Under the pieces are notes generated by a model, which worked only from the letters and a program-made list of their open reading frames with translations, had not been told where the DNA came from and made no database searches. Positions 9,578 to 54,700 of a stretch of 64,000 nucleotides of DNA are shown here, piece by piece (positions within the stretch are counted from its first letter, which is position 1; each line of letters begins with the position of its first letter). The translations under genes were made by a program, and so were the position numbers. Source of the DNA: Salminus brasiliensis (taxonomy: Eukaryota; Chordata; Actinopteri; Characiformes; Bryconidae); assembly GCF_030463535.1 (NCBI RefSeq), contig NC_132878.1:29386261-29450260 (forward strand), in the 5' to 3' direction.

Positions 9578-12139
9578 TACATCGTAGACACTACAGGCCT
9601 CAGTTAGCAGGTTAAATGTTCAAGTTCATTCCCGTACTAAACAACTAAACAAGTATGGCTTGTTTGGAGGGGTTGCCAGGAGAAAGCCTCTTCTTTCTAA
9701 TAAGAACATGGCAGCACTGCTTAGCAACTTTGCAAAGTTTGCTTCTGAACAAACCACAAGACCCCTGGAATCTCAAGTGGACATGTTTAGTGCCACGTTT
9801 TTCCAAAACGTATCAGCTCAAACACCCAGAGATGTACAGTAAGGAAGTAGAGCTACTTCACTGCTGTACTTCAGTACTACAAGGCTGTATCTGTTCTCTA
9901 CTGGAAGATTATTTCTTTCTCCTACCTCCACTTTCACTTCATGGTTACTTGCTACAATTCTAAAAATGATATGAATCATTACACCCACATCATCACCAGG
10001 CCAGAGCGGTACACAGCGCTGTCACCAGGGTTGATGAAGCCGTCTCAACACTGAGCAGAACAGGCGATCGAGCCGTGAGCGAGCATGCTGCCGCTCTTCC
10101 TCTCACTCCTCTGCTGCAGTGAGGACACTAACGCTGGAGCTCTGTTAGTTTATCTCCAGATAGAAGAAGATCCACCAGTAGAAACCTCATCTTCACCTCC
10201 TGCAAATACTCATATGTGAGCGAATGGCCTGAGCTCTTTTAGCTGTAGTTTAGTTTACAGAGAGTGAAGCTCAGTGGGTTAAGCTGCTCTCCTCACTGGT
10301 TTCTACATGTGAAACATTTGAAATGTGGCAGGTTGAGTCAGGTCTGTTCAGCTTTCTCTCTTTTGGGCGAGTGTTTAGAGAGTTAACTGAAGACTCATGT
10401 TCATGAACTCTGTCTCCTACAGTCCTGTCCTTCTACCACAGCCAGAGGAATTGTGACGTCTTAGTGAAGTCTAAACATTAGAAATAATATAAACAGTGAT
10501 ACTCAAACTTTTGACTGCTTTCTGTAAGAACAACCTAACACAATACGTTGTACTTTTACTTTCAGTACTTAAGCAGTACATTTTAGAATAAACTACTTGC
10601 AGCACTTAAGTACAGAAAATGTTGAATACTTCAGTACTTCCTCTTAAGTCTGGAGCTTAAAGAACACCTCTACTTCTACTCAAGTCTGGGACGTCTGGGT
10701 CTCTAGTACTTTATTCAAAGGTACCTTAGTTTACCTCTAAGACCCAGATATTGTTTTATGCTGTTCTGAAACAGAAAACCATAGAATTTAAAAAGGGTGT
10801 ACTTTGTTTTTCACATGATTGTGCTTCCAAAAATAAAACCACTTCTTTTATAAGAGTTTAAGGTGGAATGGAACAACACAAAACCAAAAAAGAGCAGCAC
10901 ATCATCACCATCACACATGTTAGGTTTATAAAAATTGCATAAGATTTATTGTGTTGTGCATATTACAAAATTAGCTATCCCATGCATGTCATATACGTCA
11001 TACATACAAGCTGAAAGAAACTAAAAAAGAATTAGGAAAAGAATCAAAAGGCAGGTTATCATGTGAATCAGTCACGCTCAGCGACGCAATTCATCACCTG
11101 TGTGATTTGATCACGGTAGCAGAAATATAAGCAGCTTAGTGTGTTGCTGTTTTTAGATTCAACTTTAATACACAGAAATAGCCCACATTCCTCCCCTTCT
11201 GTAGCGAGACTACAATCCAATTTTAAAGTGTACAGCTTCTCCGCCAGTGCGGCATATCGCTAGCTGCTGGCCATTACCTACAACTCTAACTACACAAGAG
11301 TAAACACTCTCAGATGACGCTGTGTGGACAGAGGGGGGGGGGGGTAAACATTCCCAATGTTTCGAACGATTTGTCAAGTTTTCAGCGTGTTGTGGTTCAA
11401 GCTGATAGCATTAACCAGTATTCAAGCCTGTAAATTCCCCACACTCTCAAAAGTAGAGGTTCCTGAACAGTTCTTCGATGTACAGACCTCTGCTAAAGAC
11501 CTCATGCTAAACTCTCACACATGTTCCGAACCCATACATTTAGAACACAGAATGACATACATTAGTCTCCAAACACAAATCTAAACTTCTCCACAGATCT
11601 GAACGATGGAGTAACTGGAACCACTTTCACAATGCGTGAAATCTCGCTTATACCCATAGCTCTTAAAAGAGCTCTTTTGTAAAGGCAAAAGGCTTTCTTA
11701 TAGAACTGAAAAGGTTTCCGCTGTTTGTACTATCACAGAATGTCACTTCACTTTAATAAGATTCCTCACATTTGCACAGTCACCTAAAGTCTTACTTCAT
11801 GTGGTAACAAATAGCTGGACTGATGTACTGAACTCAATTCACATTTCCCAGTACTGTCTTTGTATTTAAGACGTGTGTTGTGATGCTTGCTAGACGATTA
11901 AAAAAATTATTTTTTCCCCCAGTTTAGTCATTTCCAGTGTTCACATTAGCTAGGACTCCCACTATCTGCCAGATGCTACCAGTGCTGGGAGGGTAATGGC
12001 TAGCATGTGCTTACTCCAAGACATGTGAAGCTCCACCACATCTTTTCACACTGCCACTGGAGCTCAACATGCTTGGAGGAGAACACTAACTGCTAGTTCT
12101 GATAGATCAGGTAACAGACACCTGCATTGGCTAGCATTG
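9578..12139. other. Intergenic DNA, no gene recognised
   Basis: AT-rich unique-looking DNA. A G10-11 run lies near 11332-11343. TTTATT at 10945-10950 (AATAAA on the minus strand) could serve a very long slc16a10 3' UTR. Short open frames here have no recognisable protein similarity. Confidence 0.5.
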
Positions 12140-12279
12140 GGGGGGGGGCAGGTCCTGACAGAGTAGGGCCAGTTCTGCTCTGGGATTGGCAGATGGCAGT
12201 GACATCACCAGGGATCGAACCTGTGTCCTTCCAATGATAGAGCCAGCATTTCGACAGCTATGCGCTACTTGGGATCCCA
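12140..12279 (-). mobile_element. Second tRNA-derived SINE family, minus strand
   Basis: Read on the minus strand it begins TGGGATCCCAAGTAGCGCAT and carries a perfect B box, GGTTCGATCCC, about 55 bp in, with an A-box-like TAGCGCATAGC before it. It ends in a C8-9 run (G-run 12140-12148 on plus). The head differs from the 9302 family. Confidence 0.6.
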
Positions 12280-15200
12280 TATGAAGTACGTTTTTGAACT
12301 GAACTGACAAACCAGGTTTTACAACGTATGAAAACTGTTTATATATATATACTTGAAATATCTTTAAGGAACTAAAAGTGGTTTGTTTGAAATCACTCCA
12401 AAGAATCTTTCTCCTCACCTCTTTTGTTAAGAGTGTGGGGGCTGTTTACCTGAGTACATCATTGAGAGTGTTGAAGTAAAGCTGGCCATAAAGAGTTTCA
12501 TCACATCAGCATACACAAGCATATTCTGAAATCAAGACGTTTTACATACTAGTAGTGGTATAACTTGAATAAGTTGCATAAAAAGACAAAAACAAAACTA
12601 AAAACTACTTACACTTAGTTAAAAAAGAACTGTTCTCATTAGAAATTTCTACTAAGTGAATTCACCAGAATTCCAACATAAACAAACAAAAAAAGGCTCC
12701 AGTTTTAGTTAATTCTGCAAAAAATCAAAGTAACATGTTTGACCATTGACGCCAGATACAGTCGATCAGCCAGGACATGTTTGCTATCCGATGTAGGCCT
12801 CTTTAATTCACAATAGGAAATGCTAGACTAGTATTGGTGGAGCAACTAAAGAGGTGTACACGTTGAATACCAAACATATCTTGGATTATTATCGACTGCA
12901 TCTGGGGAACAGCGATCAATTATGCTTCTTTGCTATTAGGCCGAACTGTTTTTTTTAAACAGTTCTAAGCTAGGAGTGGGTGTGTAAAAGTAAGAAAGAT
13001 GAAAATGTAGTATTGCTGGGATGAATATCACTTGATATTCTAAAATGAGGTACGTTAAAGCATATTTTCAACTTACAAGACAGTAAATATGGGCGTTAAA
13101 TGTGATTCAGTTTAAGCTTTGTAAGAGTTTTCAATTTTCTTTAAAAGCTTTTCTACTTTATTTCCACAATGTTCCTCTGTAGTTTGCTGTGCTCATTTAA
13201 AATCATACAAAATTACTGTGTGCCACTGTATGTTGCGCTTTTATACATACTGTGCCTTTGGTTTTAATTCCTTCCATTCACACACAATACCTGGGTTGTT
13301 TATTCACCCTGTACTGGGATTGTCAAGGCACTAACACTGCTATAATACATTTAATACGTCTGTGTGATTCGGCGTGTCTCAACCTCAGGACAAAACAGAC
13401 TGATTCCATTCGCAAAAAGTGCTAAAAAATGATCAAAAATAAAAGTAAAATGGGTGAAGAGCTGCATGAACAGCGTGATAGTCAAGCATGAACCGAGTGA
13501 ACTGCAGCATGTCCCTTCTGGTTGTATGATGAACATCTCAGCAACTACGTTAATTGAGGTAGATTATATTACAAATACTCGTCTTATAAACCTGTGGAAC
13601 AACCAGTGTGAGTTACAGCGGAAAAAAAGCCCAATTCATTTAATGAATGTAAACTGCAAAAATGGCAAAAACAAAAAGTACAATTTGTGCAATAAACATT
13701 CAGATTTAAACCTCTAATCTAATTAAAGTTTAAAGAAATGTTGTAATGTCCTGAATTTATGCTGTGCTGTCTTAATTTATTGCACAGCACCTTAAAGCAA
13801 GAGACTTTAGCACAGACGAAGGGAAAATACTGAAATATTCAAAGGAAGTGATTGTTAAAAACAAATAGACAAATAAATATCTAAAATTGTGTGAAATGTG
13901 ATGGATACTGAGGTCAAGAAATGCACCTGTAACGAGAGAACTGGCTTCAGGCATGTGCCAATTTACCCCCTCTAGTTATTATTGGCACAAACCAAAAACC
14001 ATGAACTAACTATTCCATCAACTATGACTTTTTCTCCTCCTGCGTGTGATCCAAAAAAAAAGGCCACGTTTATCAGGCTGCATTACCATTCAGTGGAAAT
14101 GTAGGGTGGGCAATATGATACAATCACGATATTTAAAGACATTTTCTGAATACCCTATATTTACTGTGATTTACACAGACATAACACACCAGTAACAGCA
14201 GATCTTAAACACTGCTATCCAAATATTATGTAAATTAAATTCAATATTTGCTGCACTCCATTTGATTAAACAAAACTAATTACACTACTTGTAAAGAAAT
14301 GTGCAGTTGGGGAGCGTTCTATAAGCACTGATAATAAGCTCATAAAAAGCATATTGTGTATCATATTACAAAATTGATCACAGTATGATAAAAGTCATAT
14401 TGCCCACCACTAATTCTGAAAATAATTAGAAGCCTGATGTTTGTGCTGCATAGGTGAAAACAGATCCTACTAAAGATTTCCAAACTTAACACTCCTGCAC
14501 AAGGTCTGTCAATGCCGCCATCAGATATTTTCTGTGCACATATTGGTTAATAAACTGGAAAAAACGTTTTTCAACCTAAAAAGGCTGCCTTGACATTGAG
14601 TTAATTAAACATCTAGTAATCAATAATCTATAATGACAATAATCAGTGTCTTAAAGTATAATTTGAAGGAAAAGTACGATTAAATCGAACTTTTAAGGCA
14701 CTTGGTAAATTAAAACCAAAAACATGCCAAAAACATAATCCTTCATAAAATGTAGCAATGTGGCACTAGAATCCCCTGCATTATGGAAATGTTGCAAATT
14801 CATAATGAACTAAATGGTGGCATTTTCACACAACAGCCATAAACTGTTCTGTTCTTCCAGAAGAAGACCACCATCATGACTCCAATATCATTGTACATTC
14901 CTAGTATCAAATCCACCAGCCAAAAAAAAGAAGCAAATACTTGCATTGACTCTTTAAATTATTGCTTAGGTAAAACCTTCAAATAGGAATAAATGCCTGA
15001 GGCCATTTCAGATTACTATTGTGAATGTAAGGTGATACAGTTTGATTTTTGCTATTTTTGCTTGATTTTTTGTTTCGAATTGTGGTTAAACTTTACTTAT
15101 CATCCTAAATATAAACATATTTCACTTTTGATGGATTTGAAGGACTCATTACGATTTTTCTATTTAAAGGCAATTTAAGTCAGGATCTCATTTCTGTCCA

Positions 15201-15784
15201 TCTGCAAGAAATAGAATGAAAAAGTAATGAAAATGTGCACCTTTACAACTACTTCCAGGTGACATAAAAATAAATTTACTTTGAATAATTTTTTTTCATA
15301 AATGGTTAAGGTAGGGAACTACAAATAAAAAAGTCTATTAAATATATTTGCATTACTTACTTTGTATAAGCAATGCTACGCATCCATACATTGATTGTAT
15401 GTGTCGTGTGGAACTGAATAAGCAGTTGGAAGTTTAAATAGCACGCTGTCGTTTGAACACTCAATTATATTAGATGTAAATGTGTGCTGGACAACGTATT
15501 TTAAAGTAAAAACATAAAAAGAAAGAAAAAGTGCCAGCGGCATCATTAAAGCACCATAACAAAAACATGCTTTCCCTTGTGAAAAACGTTCCCCTTCTTC
15601 AAGTTTTCCCCTTTTCCTGTTGAAACGTTGAGGTGGGAGATTAAGGTGAAGCTCTGACCGAACCCCACTTGCCATGGCGCTGATGGGTCTGATTCACTTC
15701 CTCTTTTTGGTGTAAATGCTGATCACTAAGAGCACTTACTGTTCTACACACACACAGTTCAGTTCTGTCTCTCCTTCATCAATG
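12280..15784. other. Intergenic / possible slc16a10 3' UTR
   Basis: 3.5 kb of AT-rich DNA without a supportable gene. Mammalian SLC16A10 has a long 3' UTR, so part may be transcribed with it. Near 12735-12845 a stretch resembles one at 40345-40560 (GATYAGCCAGKACATG with following sequence), suggesting an old dispersed repeat. Confidence 0.45.
13776..13781 (-). terminator. Candidate slc16a10 poly(A) signal
   Basis: First AATAAA on the minus strand after the slc16a10 stop codon (2.1 kb beyond it). I saw no AATAAA or ATTAAA closer in. Confidence 0.3.
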
Positions 15785-15838
15785 TATGTGTGTGTGTTTG
15801 TGTGTTAGCTTAAATAAAAAGCTATGCTGATTTGGGGA

Positions 15839-15871
<33 letters not shown>

Positions 15872-15893
15872 TTGCACGTGTGTGTGTGTATTA
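15785..15893. repeat. (TG)n microsatellite cluster at the slc16a10 stop codon
   Basis: Interrupted TG repeats, the longest at about 15839-15861, lie within five bases of the stop codon at 15898, so the start of the 3' UTR is a CA-repeat in the mRNA. Confidence 0.85.
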
Positions 15894-15897
15894 TGAA

Positions 15898-49005
<33,108 letters not shown>

Positions 49006-49256
49006 TCCCAAACGACGCACACGGACACCCTCCTGCAGCTGGACAACCGAGCAGACGCTGGAGAGGACTGACTCAAACTGCCGCCAGTGATGATAACCCA
49101 AAACAGCACCAGGAAGGCTGGACACTTGGTAAAGCTATGTCTTTGTACCCTAAGCAATAAATGTCGCCAGCAGCCTCCTTAAAAGCCTCCTTATATTTAG
49201 ATCTGATGCAGCTGTTCCTGCTGCCAGCTCTGCAACGCTGCACTGCAGTCTTCATG

Positions 49257-49397
49257 TATAAATATAGAAAGGGCGTGGCCACATATGTATATTCAGCGGT
49301 AGAACGCTGAAACCGCGTGTGATTGGGCAAGGCGCTGCCCTACTGCTTTCATATTCAGCAGTAGAACGTTTAGCCGCCGTGTGATTGGACGACGCGC
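49257..49397 (-). promoter_or_regulatory. Putative slc16a10 core promoter with duplicated CCAAT module
   Basis: A 46-bp segment at 49290-49335 is repeated at 49352-49397 (62-bp spacing, about 80% identity). On the minus strand each copy carries CCAATCACACG, a CCAAT box of NF-Y type (cores at 49322-49326 and 49384-49388). A TATA-like TATATTTATA lies at 49257-49266 and a GC box GGCCACGCCC at 49271-49280, between CCAAT and ATG. This is the usual order of a CCAAT/GC/TATA promoter and would start transcription near 49225. Confidence 0.45.
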
Positions 49398-49853
49398 AGG
49401 CGCTCCTCTTACAAGGTTAAACAACCACAGGCGTGTTAAGAGGAGTGAGCGGTTCTGCCAAAAAGTAATGAATGACAGGAGTAACAGTAGAAAGCATCAG
49501 GTCCAAAAAGGACTGCAGTGAAACATCCAGCACGTATACACTTTGTTTATATCATTTTGGTGTAAAATAAAAGCTCCAGCTCCTAAGTGAGAGGTGTGAG
49601 CTACAGTCAAGCGGTCAACCTGCATGGCAGAATGAACTAGGAACTAGATACTGACTAAAATAGAGGGAAAAGTAGGTGCCATTTCTCACTGGAGTAGACG
49701 GAGAGTCATTCAGAATGGTTTGGTGTGAAATGCTCCGTTCTAGAGAAACTTTCAAGATCGTGCTGAGAGATGGTGAATGGTACCAGACATCTAAAGAGTT
49801 TAATGCTCCAGAAAGTTATAGTTATGAGTCCAAATAGTCATTTAAAAACATTA
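49398..49853. other. slc16a10 upstream flank
   Basis: Unique-looking DNA upstream of the promoter. No gene recognised. Confidence 0.5.
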
Positions 49854-50086
49854 AACAACCACAGATAGAATTTGGCTTCTGCATTCATCCCATCCATGCA
49901 GTAAACACACACATACACAGCAGTGAAACACACACAGTGGACAGTGAACACACATGCCCGGAGCAGTGGGCAGCCATTGCTGCGGCGCCCGGGGAGCAGA
50001 AAGGGCCCAACAATGGCAGCTTGGTATTGAACCCACTTGGAACCCACAACCTGAGCCTGAGTGGCTGCTGAGCCACCACTGCCCCT
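49854..50086 (-). mobile_element. tRNA-derived SINE, minus strand, diverged
   Basis: On the minus strand it begins AGGGGCAGTGGTGGCTCAGC, then a damaged B box (GGTTCAATACC), AAGCTGCCATTGTTGGGCCC, and ends GGATGGGATGAATGCAGAAG. Same family as 9302 and 39861 but older. Confidence 0.75.
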
Positions 50087-51120
50087 TTTTTATTGTTATT
50101 TTTTATTTATATTTATATTTTAATATTAATAATTTCATTTAACACAAATATTCATTTAATTAATTATTTTTTAAACATTTATATGCTGCATGATGCCTGA
50201 GACACTGTTTTTAAAAATACTTATCAATGAAATGGTGGAAGGATACATGCAGCACGTTTCATGGCAAAAATAGTTGTCACCCCCAAAAAATTGTTCTTCA
50301 TGTTTGTCTCTATTTTATCATCATCAACATCACATATAAACCTTAGAAGATCTGTAGCTGGTGGAGCTGGATGGTAATAAAATGGGGTTTGTGTGTGTTT
50401 GTTATATCAGTGTTTCCTATCTCCACCACTGGAAACCAGCAAAAATGAATTTTGTCTGAAAGTTTCTCCACAATGAACCACAGTTTCAGCTTCACAACAA
50501 ACTGACTCTTTAAATGCATATAACCCACCACTGGGCACAAGCATTTGCTTTACAGTTTAAGGACAGTTAGAAATGCTTTGGAAAATGCAAATTAGGCCAG
50601 GAAGCCTTTTGTTAGGCCTGATTTCCACATTAAAAATTGATTAGTTTCAGCAGGGGGCAGGGGGGGGGGTTAAAGCTACTGCGGCTACTAAAAGTGATAA
50701 CATTAGTGTTAACAAAGCAAGTTGTCAGTGTGTCATCAGGTGACTGACTGTTAGCTGAACAAAGCCCCAGCCTTTTCTCCCTCTCTTATCTAATCTTATC
50801 TGTGTCCTAACTGCAGCCCAGAGAACGATGGGCTCCTCTCCTGGTTCCTCTCAGTGGTCCTACCTAGAAGTAACTGGTGTAAAGAATAATCTGACCTTTT
50901 TCATCCTAATCTCTGTTTTGTGTATCTGTATCATACAGTTCATTACCATGGACAGTAACTCCCTGCCTTCAGAAAAGAACAGAAAGCCTCACAGAACACT
51001 CACAGTAGAAGTTAGATGAATGGGCAGATGCCTTGCTTATCTTCAGCACCTGCCCACTGGCCTCCCTCGTGAGCATGTTTCATAGGTGTTCCTCAGCTCC
51101 CAAAGGTCTGATACCAGACA

Positions 51121-51167
<47 letters not shown>

Positions 51168-51720
51168 GATGTTCACCGAGACCGAGTGAGTAACCTGAGT
51201 TCACGTTAATGTACAATGAAGACAACGCCACCTGGCGAGGAAAGGCAGTAAACGCAGCGCCCTCCAGACACGGTCTCCCTGTTTCACTACTACCACTAAT
51301 TATGGGACAGGTCGCTCCGGCTTGTTTTACACTGTATCACTCCGCTGTGAACCACTTCATCAACCAAGAAGTGACGAAAAAAGCCCAGAGCTAAAGACAA
51401 CAAGACCGACATCACACCAAACTAAAAGGGCTAAAAGAAGACTACTCAGTAGCGCGGATAAGGGAAAAGACTGGGAGCTGGAACCTGGGTTTAATTAGTG
51501 GGTCTGTGTGAAAGGAGCTGCAGCAGCAGTTCGCTCCCATGACGGACTGACAACGAGCCGCCTGATAGGGAACTATACTTTGGCGGAAGGAAATGATCAC
51601 ATTAAAATGTGTGACATGGTTTCGTTCACGGCTCAGTTATTTTGCTCTTAATTCATTTATTTATCCAAACAGAATAAAAGAGGGAGGAGGCAGACACGAG
51701 CCGAAGGGCTGCAGAGTCTG
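50087..51720. other. Intergenic DNA between slc16a10 and the 36-bp array
   Basis: AT-rich, with a G-run near 50652-50669 and a (CA)n of about 20 units at 51121-51160. Near 50826-50870, AACGATGGGCTCCTCTCCTG then GTTCCTCTCAG resembles part of a common dispersed fish repeat. No gene recognised. Confidence 0.5.
51121..51160. repeat. (CA)n microsatellite
   Basis: About 20 pure CA units. Confidence 0.95.
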
Positions 51721-54700
51721 GTGTAGAGTCCTGTAGTATAGTCATCTGTAATACTGGTGTGGTGTCCTGTAGTATAGTAATCTATAATACTGGTGTAGCG
51801 TCCTGTAGTATAGTAATCTGTAATACTGGTGTGGTGTCCTGTAGTATAGTAATCTATAATACTGGTGTAGCGTCCTGTAGTATAGTAATCTGTAATACTG
51901 GTGTGGTGTCCTGTAGTATAGTAATCTATAATACTGGTGTAGCGTCCTGTAGTATAGTAATCTGTAATACTGGTGTGGTGTCCTGTAGTATAGTAATCTG
52001 TAATACTGGTGTAGCACCCTGTAGTATAGTAATCTATAAGACTGGTGTAGCGTCCTGTAGTAAAGTAATCTGTAATACTGGTGTAGCGTCCTGTAGTAAA
52101 GTAATCTGTAATACTGGTGTAGCGTCCTGTAGTATAGTAATCTATAATACTGGTGTAACATCCTGTAGTATAGTAATCTGTTATACTGGTCTAACGTCCT
52201 GTAGTATAGTCATCTGTAATACTGGTGTAGTGTCCTGTAGTATAGTAATCTATAATACTGGTCTAGCGTCCTGTAGTATAGTACTCTGTAATACTGGTGT
52301 AGCGTCCTGTAGGATAGTAATCTGTAATACTGGTGTAGCATCCTGTAGTATAATAATCTATAATACTGGTGTAGCGTCCTGTAGTATAATAATCTGTAAT
52401 ACTGGCGTAATGTCCTGTAGTATAGTAATCTATAATACTGATGTAGCGTCCTGTTGTATAGTAATCTATAATACTGGTGTAGCGTCCTGTAGGATAGTAA
52501 TCTGTAATACTGGTGTAGCATCCTGTAGTATAATAATCTATAATACTGGTGTAGCATCCTGTAGTATAGTAATCTGTAATACTGGTGTGGTGTCCTGTAG
52601 TATAGTAATATGTAATACTGGTGTAGAGTCCTGTAGTATAGTAATCTGTAATACTGGTGTAGCACCCTGTAGTATAGTAATCTATAAGACTGGTGTAGCG
52701 TCCTGTAGTAAAGTAATCTGTAATACTGGTGTAGCGTCCTGTAGTAAAGTAATCTGTAATACTGGTGTAGCGTCCTGTAGTATAGTAATCTATAATACTG
52801 GTGTAACATCCTGTAGTATAGTAATCTGTTATACTGGTCTAACGTCCTGTAGTATAGTCATCTGTAATACTGGTGTAGTGTCCTGTAGTATAGTAATCTA
52901 TAATACTGGTCTAGCGTCCTGTAGTATAGTACTCTGTAATACTGGTGTAGCATCCTGTAGGATAGTAATCTGTAATACTGGTGTAGCATCCTGTAGTATA
53001 ATAATCTATAATACTGGTGTAGCGTCCTGTAGTATAATGATCTGTAATACTGGCGTAATGTCCTGTAGTATAGTAATCTATAATACTGATGTAGCGTCCT
53101 GTAGTATAGTAATCTATAATACTGGTGTAGCGTCCTGTAGTATAGTAATCTGTAATACTGATGTAGCGTCCTGTAGTATAGTAATCTGTAATACTGGTGT
53201 AGTGTCCTGTAGTATAGTAATCTGTATCACTCTGATGTAGCGTCCTGTAGTATAGTAATCTATAACACTGGTGTAGCGTCCTGTAGTATAGTAATATGTA
53301 ATACTGGTGTAGCGTCCTGTAGTATAGTAATCTATAATACTGGTGTAACATCCTGTAGTATAGTAATCTGTAATACTGGTCTAACGTCCTGTAGTATAGT
53401 CATCTGTAATACTGGTGTAGTGTCCTGTAGTATAGTAATCTGTAATACTGGTGTAGTGTCCTGTAGTATAGTAATCTATAATACTGGTCTAGCGTCCTGT
53501 AGTATAGTAATCTGTAATACTGGTGTAGCATCCTGTAGGATAGTAATCTGTAATACTGGTGTAGCATCCTGTAGTATAATAATCTATAATACTGGTGTAG
53601 CGTCCTGTAGTATAATAATCTGTAATACTGGTGTAACGTCCTGTAGTATAATAATCTGTAATACTGGTGTAGTTTCCTGTAGTATAGTAATATGTAATAC
53701 TGATGTAGCGTCCTGTAGTATAGTAATCTATAACACTGGTGTAGCGTCCTGTAGTATAATAATCTGTAATACTGGTGTAACGTCCTGTAGTATAATAATC
53801 TGTAATACTGGTGTAGTTTCCTGTAGTATAGTAATATGTAATACTGATGTAGCGTCCTGTAGTATAGTAATCTGTAATACTGGTGTAGCGTCCTGTAGTA
53901 TAGTAATCTGTAATACTGGTGTGGTGTCCTGTAGTATAATAATATGTAATACTGGTGTAGAGTCCTGTAGTATAGTAATCTGTAATACTGGTGTAGTGTC
54001 CTGTAGTATAGTAATATGTAATACTGATGTAGCGTCCTGTAGTATAGTAATCTATAACACTGGTGTAGCGTCCTGTAGTATAGTAATCTGTAATACTGGT
54101 GTAGTGTCCTGTAGTATAGTAATCTATAATACTGGTCTAGCGTCCTGTAGTATAGTAATCTGTAATACTGGTGTAGCGTCCTGTAGGATAGTAATCTGTA
54201 ATACTGGTGTAGCATCCTGTAGTATAATAATCTATAATACTGGTGTAGCGTCCTGTAATATAATAATTTATCATACTGGTGTAGTGTCCTGTAGTATAAT
54301 AATCTATAACACTGGTGTAGTGTCCTGTAGTATAATAATCTACAACACTGGTGTAGCGTCCTGTAGTATAGTAATCTGTAACACTGGTGTAGCATCCTGT
54401 AGTATAGTAATCTATAACACTGGTGTAGCGTCCTGTAGTATAGTAATCTGTAATACTGGTGTAGTGTCCTGTAGTATATTAATATGTAATACTGATGTAG
54501 CGTCCTGTAGTATAGTAATCTATAACACTGGTGTAGCGTCCTGTAGTATAATAATCTGTAATACTGGTGTAGCGTCCTGTAGTATAGTAATCTGTAATAC
54601 TGGTGTAATGTCCTGTAGTGTAGTAATCTATCATACTGGTGTAACATCCTGTAGTATAATAATCTGTAATACTGGTGTAGCATCCTGTAGTATAATAATC

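Noticed and set aside
49006..49125. Upstream extension of slc16a10 by 40 codons
   Set aside because: The extension would need a GTG start at 49125-49123; no ATG exists in this part of the frame, so the first ATG at 49005 is preferred.
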